Positions 49,308-59,222 of a DNA stretch of 64,000 bases are shown piece after piece. The position numbers and the translations under genes are program-made. Below the pieces are notes generated by a model. The model made no database searches and had not been told where the DNA came from. It worked only from the letters and a program-made list of their open reading frames with translations. Within the stretch, counting starts at the first letter, position 1, and the number at the start of each line of letters is the position of its first letter. The stretch lies in contig MNCI01029099.1 of the NCBI GenBank assembly GCA_015680685.1, forward strand, positions 91,743 to 155,742, in the 5' to 3' direction. The DNA is from Gnetum montanum. Its lineage: Eukaryota > Streptophyta > Gnetopsida > Gnetales > Gnetaceae.

Positions 49308-50238
49308 NNNNNNNNNNNNNNNNNNNNNNNNNNNNNNNNNNNNNNNNNNNNNNNNNNNNNNNNNNNNNNNNNNNNNNNNNNNNNNNNNNNNNNNNNNNNN
49401 NNNNNNNNNNNNNNNNNNNNNNNNNNNNNNNNNNNNNNNNNNNNNNNNNNNNNNNNNNNNNNNNNNNNNNNNNNNNNNNNNNNNNNNNNNNNNNNNNNNN
49501 NNNNNNNNNNNNNNNNNNNNNNNNNNNNNNNNNNNNNNNNNNNNNNNNNNNNNNNNNNNNNNNNNNNNNNNNNNNNNNNNNNNNNNNNNNNNNNNNNNNN
49601 NNNNNNNNNNNNNNNNNNNNNNNNNNNNNNNNNNNNNNNNNNNNNNNNNNNNNNNNNNNNNNNNNNNNNNNNNNNNNNNNNNNNNNNNNNNNNNNNNNNN
49701 NNNNNNNNNNNNNNNNNNNNNNNNNNNNNNNNNNNNNNNNNNNNNNNNNNNNNNNNNNNNNNNNNNNNNNNNNNNNNNNNNNNNNNNNNNNNNNNNNNNN
49801 NNNNNNNNNNNNNNNNNNNNNNNNNNNNNNNNNNNNNNNNNNNNNNNNNNNNNNNNNNNNNNNNNNNNNNNNNNNNNNNNNNNNNNNNNNNNNNNNNNNN
49901 NNNNNNNNNNNNNNNNNNNNNNNNNNNNNNNNNNNNNNNNNNNNNNNNNNNNNNNNNNNNNNNNNNNNNNNNNNNNNNNNNNNNNNNNNNNNNNNNNNNN
50001 NNNNNNNNNNNNNNNNNNNNNNNNNNNNNNNNNNNNNNNNNNNNNNNNNNNNNNNNNNNNNNNNNNNNNNNNNNNNNNNNNNNNNNNNNNNNNNNNNNNN
50101 NNNNNNNNNNNNNNNNNNNNNNNNNNNNNNNNNNNNNNNNNNNNNNNNNNNNNNNNNNNNNNNNNNNNNNNNNNNNNNNNNNNNNNNNNNNNNNNNNNNN
50201 NNNNNNNNNNNNNNNNNNNNNNNNNNNNNNNNNNNNNN
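49308..50238. other. Assembly gap (931 N)
   Basis: Unresolved bases. In element C this gap should hold the rest of the protease and the first part of the 3' region. Confidence 0.99.
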
Positions 50239-50650
50239 GCACCATCATCGATGTGTACCCTGCATACTGTGTATTTTCCGATGCTTACACTAGTGTTCAT
50301 CGGTGCATGCGTGACCTCCCCTCGTTTGGGGTCGATCTTGACAGCATTGTTGCGAAAGGTTAGAGTCCTTGTGTTTGTATCTTGTGGTACATGGGATGTA
50401 ATGGCTACGCGAATGGCATCTTCGGTTGGAGACATGTTTTCTATAGCAGGGATGGAGGTGAGCATGTGTGCTAGTGCTTGACGATGCTCTGGTGATGTCA
50501 AGACGAGGTCGAGCAAGGTAGGCGTTACATTCTTATGTTTTAATGCATTGTGTGCATGGGATAGTACGTCTGCGAGGTTGTCGTGGTGGGAGCTTCTTCT
50601 ATTGCGTGAGCTGAGATGTAAAGCTCTTGCAGAGGGGAAATGCAAAAGGA
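50239..50650 (-). pseudogene. Tat-type protease start of element C
   Basis: The minus-strand frame from 50645 includes TSPEHRQALAHMLTSIPAIE, LTFRNNAVKIDPKRGEVTHA, PMNTSVSIGKYTVCRVHIDD and G, then enters the gap. It matches the protease of element A. The active-site region reads IDDG here, against NDG in A, so the catalytic Asp is kept. A frame change relative to gag lies near 50640. Confidence 0.75.
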
Positions 50651-50787
50651 TTGTTGTTTAGTGGCCCTAGGGGTAGAGCTAAGGCTGGTTTGTGGTTTAG
50701 GCGTTGGTGACTTGGGTTGCCACTGCTTGTATGTGGCCAAGTTGTTGGAACTTGGGCTTGGTGTGGGTGTCGTCGGAGTGACTTGTG

Positions 50788-50847
50788 TGTTTAACGTTGC
50801 GATGGACGGTTGTTGCCAGTTTATTGTCTTAGCGGACAGTTGTTGTG
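50788..50847 (-). repeat. Two motif units in gag tail of element C
   Basis: Plus-strand GTTTAACGTTGCGATGGACG and AGTTTATTGTCTTAGCGGAC start about 30 bases apart, with matching GTTGTTG linkers. In sense they encode the TINW / ATLN segments of the gag tail. Confidence 0.7.
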
Positions 50848-52190
50848 GAACCTTTATCATAAAGGGTGTTGTGGGTTTATGAGGTGGCACTTTGATGACA
50901 AAAGAAGGCCCCTTACTTGTGGAGGCGGAGGAGGCGAGACTGTTTGGTTGTACTGCATTGAGCAATCCTTTCTTTGCCATTCTTTGTAAATCTTTTTGCA
51001 AAGTTCGACAAGTGTTTCTGTCGTGTCCAGACATTTGGTGGTAGTGGAAATATGCACTTAAGTCAAAATGTTGTGGGACACATGAGTTGTATGTTGTAGT
51101 GGGATGAATTGCCAATTCATAGTGTCTCTGGTTGCATATGTAGGCATTATCTGACATGTGTTTGCATTGGATCAAACCAGCATTGAGGAGCTGTTCTAGC
51201 AATTGGGAAGGTTTTCCTGGCAAGGGTATGTGGTTGCGTTGGGTGTGCTCACGTCTAGGAGAGGCTTGTGTGGTGGCACTAGAGCTAGAGCTGGCAGCTT
51301 GGGGTGTTGAGGCCACGGGCCTGTTGGTTGCATGTGTTGGCACGGTGATTGTTGCGATTGTTGCGTTTGATGTTGCTTGTGTATCCTGTGCTGTTTTTGT
51401 GTTGGTTGTAGTTGTTGCATTTGTTGTTGTTTTTTGTGTTGTCTCCTGTAGGCCAAGTAGGATGGGTCATTTCTTGCTCTTGTTGCCTCTTCGATGCCCT
51501 TTGCTTGGTCAAAGGCCTGGGTAAGAGACTTTGGGGCCTGGTAGAGCAGTTTGGACTTGATGAAGTCATTGATTGCACCCTTGAAGATTTCTAAGAGATG
51601 TGTCTCTGCGATTGGCTCATGCATTTCATTGACTCTGGCACTCCATCGCTGGAGGAAGGGTAGTATGGGCTTTAGGGGTTTTTGTCTGACATGGAGGAGC
51701 TTGTCGATTGTCACTTCAGGTTTGATGTTATATCTAAAGCGTGTCACAAACTAGTGTATGAGGTCCTCGGGGGATGCGATGGAAGCTCGGGGTAGGGCAC
51801 GGTACCAGTCTAAAGCTTTGGCAGTGAGCGATATGGGAAAGAGGCATAGAATGGCATGTGGCCAAGAGTGCCACGTGATGGCTTCTATGCGAAATGTGAT
51901 GATATGTGCGTTGGGGTCACCATGACCGTTGTATTTTGTTAGATGTGGCAATGAATGGACCATGAATAGTGTAAGGGATGGGATCGTAGGACAAATCGGA
52001 TCATCATGGTAAAAGTCCACCACCTTGGGTGTGTCTGAGGAGGCAGCCTTAAGCTGGTTAATTTCCTCCGTCATAGTCTGGATGAGTTGAGACATTTGAT
52101 TCCAACTCATAGATTCACTAACTAGTTGTGTTGATTGGACTTGCGTGGGTTGTGCGACAAAGGGTTGAATCACCGGTTGTGGGCTTTGCG

Positions 52191-52290
52191 AGTTTAATGT
52201 CATGGAAGATGGTTGTTGGTAGTTTAACATCATACTAGATGTGTGTTGGTAGTTTAAGGACGTACTGGGCCATGGATAGTTTAACGTCAT
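52191..52290 (-). repeat. 30-bp motif array inside gag of element C
   Basis: Plus-strand units begin with AGTTTAA at 52191, 52221, 52251 and 52278. Three of the spacings are 30, 30 and 27 bases. In sense the units encode LNYPWPSTS, LNYQHTSSM, LNYQQPSSM and LNSQSP, so the DNA motif is read as a 10-residue protein repeat. Confidence 0.85.
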
Positions 52291-52769
52291 CCTAGATGGA
52301 TGATGAGCAGGTGCCTGAGGCACTGGTGAAATAGGCATGGCACATGTGGCGCCTGTGTAAATGTTGGGTTGAGGTTGGGGAGGTTGGGGGATGGCCCCTG
52401 TGTAAGCATAAGGTACTTGTGTTGCTTGGGGCTGGGCCCCATCGTATGTAAAAGGTGTTTGGATTGTTTGGGCCTAGGCCCCAGTGTGTGTAGATTGTGA
52501 AGAAAATTCCTTGGGCATGTGCTCCTGTGATTGTTGTGAGGAGGTAAGGCCCCAAGGGATGTTGGGTTCGGGCAAGGCTATGAACTCGTACTCATACTCA
52601 GATGGTGATCCTAGGTAAGAGGAAGTCATCTCAGAGCCGTTGTGTTGTGTGTAATGCATGTATTGGACAAGGTGATCCATGTTGGTGGTAGTCAGTACTT
52701 AGACCGGCTTGAAGTTAGGTGCGAATTGCGGTGAATTCGGCTTTGAAACGGATGCATTTTGTGTGTTTT

Positions 52770-52880
52770 TGTTGAAAAAACACTGTAGCGGAACTATAGC
52801 AGTATAGTAGTACTGTAGCAGTGTGAGCACTATAGCAGTGTGAGCACTGTAGCAGCCACAAAACACTGTAGCGGTGTAAG
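52770..52880. repeat. CTGTAGC short repeats in the leader of element C
   Basis: Seven or more copies of (C)ACTGTAGC(A/G)G or ACTATAGCAG, partly as GTAGCAGTGTGAGCACT repeats, between the primer site and the gag start. Confidence 0.75.
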
Positions 52881-52927
52881 TTATAGGTAACGTGATTAGT
52901 GTTTCAATTAAACAGAAAACAAGTCAG

Positions 52928-52947
52928 GCCCTCCTTCTAGCGCGAAG
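52928..52947 (-). promoter_or_regulatory. Primer binding site of element C
   Basis: Minus strand TTCGCGCTAGAAGGAGGGCC, four bases inside the 5' LTR. It is equivalent to the A and B sites. Its first bases read TTC rather than TGG. The tRNA was not identified. Confidence 0.6.
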
Positions 52948-52950
52948 AAC

Positions 52951-54884
52951 TGTACTAACCTAAATCGTCGGTGTGAGGTTGGAATGGAAACAGACACTGA
53001 AAGATTGTTGGGCAGCCACAGTTGACCCTACCTTCTCTTGAGGGCAAGCTAGAAAATGGAATGAAGGCAGAGTGCCTTGGATGGTTTGCACGCAAATCAA
53101 CCAAGGACTTCCCCGAGCGTAAGCTATGGCTAGCGCTGGGGTTATCGTGAACGATGTAAACAAGGTGTAAATGAAATGCAAACAGCGACACAAAAATGTA
53201 AACAGAGCGTACTGAATTATAAATAAAGCACAAACCGAGCTATATTGTAAACAAAGAATAAACCAAAGTAAATAACATAAATATGAGGCAATGAACTTTA
53301 TTGTAAAAAAATGTATGCACCGGTCGAAGTGTAGCTGCACGTGTGGATGGCAGGTCAAGCACTAAGCCCCGAGATGATGTTTGAAGTGATGATGCGATAA
53401 TGTGATGTGATGAACGTGAGGAATGCTTGGATGCCAACAGTCAGATGTGCCGAGCCCCCAAGGATTGCCAGTTCTGTAAGTTCTCAGAATTGCCAATGTC
53501 TCTAATTTTTGCCTCTAATTGCCCCCTTGATTTATGTGAATTGACAGGGTATTTATAGGATTCGACCGTGCTCCGGCACAGAATTTTAGAATGGAATCAA
53601 CGGCTGAGAGATGAGAGGAAAGTGGATCTGGTAACATGTGTCCAATGGACAGTTGTGCTTGGGTTGGATGCATGTTGGCGAGAGTTGGATGTGTGTCGGA
53701 CAGTTGTGCACGAGTTGGATGTGTGTCGGCAAGCTACGTTCTTGACCAGGTACATTGCATTTTACAATTTATGGGTTATTCAAGCCCATGAAAGTACATT
53801 TAATTTAAACATGAGGGCCTAACATGCCCACATATGTTGATTTACAATGAAATGTACAACAAGAGAAATTTGACCCTCGTTTGCGTGAAACTTCTTTGTT
53901 TTTGAGTTTTTCTGAATTTTTCTGGAATGCTCTGAAAGTTACTGATGCTGATAATTCTCTGCCATTTTCTGAAATATTTCTGGAATTTTCTGAAACTTCA
54001 ATGAATAGTGTTTGCGCGATGAATAGTGTTTTACGCAGTGAATAGTGTTCACGCGATGAATAGTATTTTACGTAGTGAATAGTGTTCATGCGATGAATAG
54101 TGTTTTACGTAGTGAATAGTGTTCATGCAGTGAATAGTGTTTTACGCAGTGAATAGTGTTCACGCGGTGAATAGTATTTTACGCAGTGAATAGTGTTCAC
54201 GTGGTGAATAGTGTTTTACGCAGTGAATAGGGTTCACGTGATGAATAGTGATTACGCATCCTTACGCTCTGTAGTGTAAGAAAATGCAGCCGCAGCATAA
54301 TCAACCGAAAACACCTCTTTTAAGGCCCGAATTTTGATTTTCCAGATGTTGCTGATGCTGAGGATCTTCTGCCATTTTTCTGAAACTTTTCTGGAATTTT
54401 CTGAAACTTTGATGAATAGTGTTCGTGCGATGAATAGTATTTTATGCTGATGAATAGTGTTTCACGTAGTGAATAGTGTTTTACGCATCTTATGCTCTGC
54501 AGTGTAATAAAATGTAGCCACAGCGTAATCAGCCGAAAATACCTCATTTAAGGCCCGAATCTTGATTTTTTGAAGGTTGGGAATCGCTGGGGACCTTGGC
54601 GAAGGTCATGGGGGGTCCTTGTGCTTGATTTTGGCTTGTTTTGACTTACTTTTGGTGCCCCAAATGTTGGTGACGCTGATCCTTACGTTTTGCCGCGCAA
54701 GCACATTGTACTTAGCAAAAATTGCACTTTTTGACCTTAAAATGGATGATTCTTGATACCGAGATTTGCCATCGTGATTTGAAGACCCAGGGGGACCTTA
54801 CTTGCTCCATGGTGGATTGTTTGAAGCTATTTTAGAGGCCTCTAAAGTTGTCTGGAAGTGTTGCTAAGATTTTGTGGTGTTTCA
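52951..54884 (-). repeat. 5' LTR of element C
   Basis: 1934 bp, partner of 46089-47995. TATA is at 53550-53557. The 20-base U3 array at 54000-54260 has more units than the other copy. The stretch 53568-53822, next to the TATA box, gives the same 84-residue antisense translation as 46706-46960. Confidence 0.9.
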
Positions 54885-55220
54885 GAGAATGTATTGGGAA
54901 TGGGAAATGTATTTTTGAACAGATTGATTAACCTGGTTGCGTGCGTCAGAAACAATGTGGAACCTTGTCGCCGTGATGAAGTGTATCCGTGTATGAGCAC
55001 CACTGGGTGTCATCTTGCAAACACAACTCAAAGAAGACAAGACAACCAGAAGTGAGTGAACAAGCTTAGACTTAAATAGCAACTGATGAAGCAAAGGCAC
55101 TAGATGAGATTTCAGGTACTGAATATGAATGATAGCAATGTTGTTAGGATCAAGTGATGATGAATGAGGTAGCGGCTCTAATGAAGTTTGAATGCAGCTA
55201 CAGATCGGGAGGCTAGAGAT
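54885..55220 (-). other. 3' untranslated region of element D, right part
   Basis: Resumes element D after element C, beginning with the duplicated GAGAA. It parallels 48790-49140 of element C. Non-coding. Confidence 0.75.
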
Positions 55221-55224
55221 GAAG

Positions 55225-55410
55225 CTTCCAGTTTATAGTCATGGTAGACTATCATGGGTTATTTTTATGTCATAACACATTGGGAATTGCCAGTTTATCG
55301 TCATAGCAGATGGTGCGATGCTAGTTTATAGTCATGGCGGACTATGGAGAGGCAAACTAGTTTATAGTCTTAGCAGACTCTGGCGAACAAAACTGTGGCT
55401 GTTTAATGTT
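55225..55410 (-). repeat. Short-motif array, 3' region of element D
   Basis: Plus-strand units such as CAGTTTATAGTCATGGTAGA, CAGTTTATCGTCATAGCAGA, CTAGTTTATAGTCATGGCGG and CTAGTTTATAGTCTTAGCAG. It is closest to the array of element C. A further diverged unit (GTTTAATGTTGTACCGG) follows. Confidence 0.85.
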
Positions 55411-55499
55411 GTACCGGATGGTCTATGGTATCAGTTTACCATCATGATGCCAGGACGAAGACATACCTTAGGATCATTAGATGTGGAAAGGTTTCAGAT

Positions 55500-56500
55500 A
55501 CACGTGATTTTTAGGATTGGCTAACTCATTTTCATCCATGTCTACTAGTTTGAACGCTTTGTTACTGTACGCTTTGGTGACCAAGTAAGGTCCTTCCTAG
55601 TTGGCTGAGAACTTATCCGCACAATCACAAACTGCCTTAAGTACAAGGTCCCTTTCTTTGATCGGGTGCCTATGGATGTCATGTTGATGGTGTCGTTGTT
55701 GTTGCTTCTGGTACCACTCGATTTGATCAAGCGTTCGTGTGCATTCTTCTTCCACCAAGTTGAGGTCAACAATGTGCAACTCATTCTTTTGACCTTCGTC
55801 GAGGAGTCTAGATAGTGTGATCCTTAAGGATGGTACCTACAACTCCAGAGGTAAAACAACTTCTGAACCATAAACAAGACTATATGGTGTTTTACCTGTG
55901 GATGTCCTATGCGTTGTTCTATATGCCCACAGCGCATAAACTAGCTACTCATGCCATCTTCATTTGCTCTGATGAAGCATTTTCTTGAGCACCATGATGA
56001 TAGTTTTATTTGTGGCTTCTGCTTGTCCATTGCTTTGTGGATAGTAAGGTGATGAAAATGAGTGTTTAATACCTAAGCTTTCATAGAACGCTTTTGTTTC
56101 GACACTGCTGAATTGTGGCCCGTTGTCAGTGATGATAGTCATCGGGATGCCAAAGGGAGTCACAATGTTTTTGAGTATAAAGTTGCATACTTTCTTCGAT
56201 CTGGTCTTCCTAAGGGGACTAACTTCTACCCATTTCGTGAATTATTTAGTCATGGTTATGATGAAGCTATGTCCTGCTGAAGATGGGGGAGTTATTGGTC
56301 CAATGATGTCTAACCCCCATTTCTGGAAAGGCCATGTGATTTGAGCCATATGCAACTCATTGGGTGGAATATGTATAAGATTCCCATGCTTTTGACATGT
56401 ATCTCATGTTTTGACTCTGGAGAAACAGTCATATTCCATATGTGGCCAATAATATCCCAAGGGTCTTATTTTGGTTGCCATTGCTTTGGGTGCTATGTGC
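55500..56500 (-). pseudogene. Tat-type integrase of element D, triad intact
   Basis: Minus strand. The zinc region tail (CFSRVKT...DTCQKHGN) runs at 56440-56390, then the core: WGLDIIGPITPSSAGHSFII, FTKWVEVSPLRKTRSKKVCN, GIPMTIITDNGPQF, LGIKHSFSSPYYPQSNGQAE and [15 protein letters not shown]. The C-terminus (RDLVLKAVCDCADKF, EGPYLVTKAYSNKAFKLVDM) lies near 55540-55660. Both core Asp residues and the Glu of GQAEATN are present. About seven stops interrupt it; all but one fit a single C-to-T or G-to-A change. It sits directly after aRNH. Confidence 0.85.
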
Positions 56501-58653
56501 CCTTCGCAGAGCCCCTCATGGACTTGATCGACGACGGTTTGGCTATCGATGCTATTAACACATACTAGTAAAATACCTTTATAGGATCTATGACATAACA
56601 TATCCCCTACTAGTGTATACTGCCGAGAGCATTTTCGCATCACGTCCTTCTGTGCATTCATTAGATGTTGAGGTGGTTCACCATGAAAAAGATACTCTTT
56701 GATGTCATCGTACCACTCTACAGTGTGTTTCGCGCTAACAGATGCTATGGGAAGTTCATCAGGAGCGTTAGTTATGGGCTTGTTGCAGCTCATGATGGAA
56801 TTAGGCAATGCATGAAACATGTCCGGTGAGATGTTTAGAGCTAAAGTGGCTAATGCGTCTACAATGGTATTATCATTTCTTGGCACATGTTGTAGTTCTA
56901 TATTTATAAATTGTTTTAGCCAATACTTTGTCAGGTCACAGTAGGGTTGTAGATGAGATGATTTGGACACGTAAACATCTTTGACTTGGTTTATGATTAA
57001 CTTTGAGTCACCCCTAACTACGAGACATGTGATGTTTGAAGCCTGTGCTGCCATAAGGCCTCTGAGGAGACCTTCATACTCTGCTATGTTATTGGTACAA
57101 GGAAAGTTAAATCGGTAAGTGAAGGGTTGGATCTCCCCAGAGGGATATGTGATAACGGTAGCAACACTTCCACACTGGGAGGTGGATGCTCCATCGAAGT
57201 TTAATATCGCATCATAGTCATCGGGCACTATTTCAATTGTGCTTACGTTCTCGTCTGGGAATTCTAGATTAATCGTTGCTTGATCTTGTGTTGGTGATGC
57301 GGTCATCTGATTGACTATAGCTTGACCTTTGATGGATGATTGGGCTACGTAATGCAAGTCAAACTTAGCAATCATTGCCTTCCATCGAGCTATCTTTCTT
57401 GATTCGTAAATGTTGTTTGTGATGGCTCTGAGCACGTTGTCTTTACAGATGATATTTACTTGGTTACGGAAAAGACAATGTTGCCACTTCTTTAAAGAAA
57501 ACTTAAGGGAAAGACATGATCTTTCCATGTCATTGTAACATTCTTCGTGGGCTACTAATGCATGGCTCAAATAATAAACAGGAACCTTAGTTCCATCATC
57601 CCATTTCTGGCAGAGCATAGACACGATTGATGAATCCGTTGTGGCAAGGTAGATGTAGAACGGTTTATTACTCTGAGTTGGATAAATCGTCGGTAATTGA
57701 GTCAGTGCCGTTTTGATATTGTCAAAAGCTTCCTCACATTGTGAGGTCCATTGAAAGTGTACACTCTTGCGTAGAAAGTGGTTCATGGGTTTCAATTTAT
57801 CAGTCAATTTTTCAATAAAGCGCCTAATGAACTGTAATCTACCTTGTAGACCTCGAAGTTCGGTAAGGTTGCTTGGCGGTTGCAAGTTTTTAATAGCCTT
57901 CACCTTATTGGGGTCTACTCGAATTCCTGCTTCTGAAACTATGAATCCAAGCATTTTGCTTGATTTGATCCCAAAGACACATTTTTTTGGGTTCAGTCTA
58001 AGCTCATATTTTAAACAACACTTAAGCACCAAGTCTAGGTCTTGTATGTGCTACTCTTATATCTTTGATTTAACCACTATATCATCTACGTAATCATTGA
58101 GTGAATGGAGGAAATCACTAAAGATGAAGGTCATTACTCGTTGATACATAGCACCAACATTCTTTAAGCTGAAGGGCATCATCATGTAACAAAATGTTCC
58201 CCATGGTGTCATGAAGGTTGTCTTGAGCTAATGTTTAGGGTTAATCCGGATCTGATTATATCTAGAGAAGCCATCCATAAAAGATAATAATGCATGCCCA
58301 GTGGTTGAGTCAACCAGTTGATCAATACTAGGAAGTGAAAAGTCATCTTTTATGGTTGCTAAGTTGAGGTCCCAAAAGTCAATGCATAGGCGAATGCTCC
58401 CATTTTTCTTCAGGACAATGACCATGTTGGATACCCAATCAGTGTAGTCAATGGCCTGAATGAAACTAGCCTGATAAAGTTTGGTGATCTCATTGCGAAC
58501 TGCTAACACTACTTCAGGCTTAACCTTACGTGCTTTTTGTTTCACCGATCTTAGTTTCGGGTTGAGTATGATGTTATGCTGGACTATTCGAGGGTCCAAC
58601 CTAGGCATGTCAGTGTAAGACCAAGTGAATGCTTTGATGTTGCTTTTTAACAC
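56404..58653 (-). pseudogene. Tat-type RT, RNase H and aRNH of element D
   Basis: RT from 58653: IQAIDYTDWVSNMVIVLKKN, GSIRLCIDFWDLNLATIKDD, FMDGFSRYNQIRINPKH, then after stops MMMPFSLKNVGAMYQRVMTF and NDYVDDIVVKSK, with the catalytic YVDD kept. A 542-codon open frame follows (58032-56404). It holds the RT tail and LRGLQGRLQFIRRFIEKL, a Ty3-type RNase H (about residues 120-230, VPVYYLSHALVAHEECYNDM), an aRNH (about 272-400) and the start of the integrase zinc region. The aRNH keeps its acidic residues in NFDGAS, AEYEGL, VRGDSKL and VDALA. Only three or four stops break the RT. This is the best preserved pol in the window. Confidence 0.9.
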
Positions 58654-58663
58654 TTTCGCTATG

Positions 58664-58966
58664 TCATTGGCAAGTTGTGGGTCTAGTAAAGTACTTAAAT
58701 TTCAGTATCTTAATTTCGCCACTCGACATAGTGATGGCGGTTTCAATTAATGGATCTTTAGTGATGTTATCGGCTTTAATATCCAATGATTTCATCATGT
58801 TCTGAAAGCGTTCTATGGTTTCCTCTATCGATGCCACGAAGTTTTCGTAAGTTGATGTGTCTAAATCAATGGACTTGCTGTTCATATCCCATTGGATGGG
58901 TTCGTATGATCCATTGATGAACAATGGTGCGAATAGTTGCTTATTATCCATGCTTGCCCCTACCAA
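58664..58966 (-). pseudogene. Region between protease and RT of element D
   Basis: Open minus-strand frame of 100 codons starting MVGASMDNKQLFAPLFINGS, containing IDLDTSTYENFVASIEETIE and ending just before the RT lead-in. It is in the place of the linker upstream of RT in Tat elements. No gag or protease follows upstream, so element D is 5'-truncated or rearranged at about 58980. Confidence 0.6.
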
Positions 58967-59069
58967 GTCACAGGAAGCAATATTAACAAGGGGGGTTTGC
59001 TAGTTATTTCATGATGCTAATTCAAGTACTTAAATGTGGATGAAGTATGCTAAAGTTGGTTCATTGTTT

Positions 59070-59222
59070 CACTTGGCTGCATGGCGGTTTGAGGCTGTAT
59101 GTGGCCATTCGCGGTAGTTTAAGACCTTATCGGGCCATTCGTGGTAGTTTAAGGCCTTACCGGGCCATTTGCGGTAGTTTAAGACCTTACCAGGCCATTC
59201 GCGGTAGTTTAAGATTTCTAGT
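59070..59222. repeat. 30-bp motif array at 59.1 kb
   Basis: Four to five plus-strand units of CGGTAGTTTAAG(A/G)CCTTA followed by CCGGGCCATT, 30 bases apart. The first unit is diverged. It is the same family as the other arrays but with its own linker. It lies upstream of element D's pol, where A and C have the gag array, but no gag reading frame is visible around it. Confidence 0.8.

Larger units (their letters stand above)
50540..52680 (-). pseudogene. Tat-type gag of element C, few breaks
   Basis: The start is at 52680 (MDHLVQYMHYTQHNGSEM). The core lies in one frame to 51196: TKYNGHGDPNAHIITFRIEA, CLFPISLTAKALDWYRALPR, RFRYNIKPEVTIDKLLHVRQ, WSARVNEMHEPIAETHLLEI and FKGAINDFIKSKLLY. It is interrupted only by TAG at about 52473 and 51750. 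A frameshift near 51340 leads to 51343-50540, with a Gln/Thr-rich linker, a knuckle-like YFHYHQMSGHDRNTC where the first Cys reads Phe, and FVIKVPPHKPTTPFMIKVPQ repeats. 52191-52290 encodes the 10-residue LNYQxPSSM-type repeat. Confidence 0.85.
46089..54884 (-). mobile_element. Element C: non-autonomous Tat-type LTR retrotransposon
   Basis: Two direct LTRs (46089-47995 and 52951-54884) bound an interior of about 5 kb. The flanking pentamer GAGAA occurs at 46084-46088 and 54885-54889, the target duplication. In minus-strand sense the interior holds a primer site, gag, a protease start, a 931-base gap, the short-motif array, a 3' untranslated region and a polypurine tract. There is no room for RT and integrase. 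The two LTRs are very similar by eye, so it is the youngest insertion here. It splits element D. Confidence 0.9.

Noticed and set aside
49283-50645. Very long open frames on both strands
   Set aside because: They consist mainly of unresolved bases of the assembly gap.
59070-59222. CRISPR-like array (30-bp repeats)
   Set aside because: Units are tandem without unique spacers and belong to a plant retrotransposon motif family.
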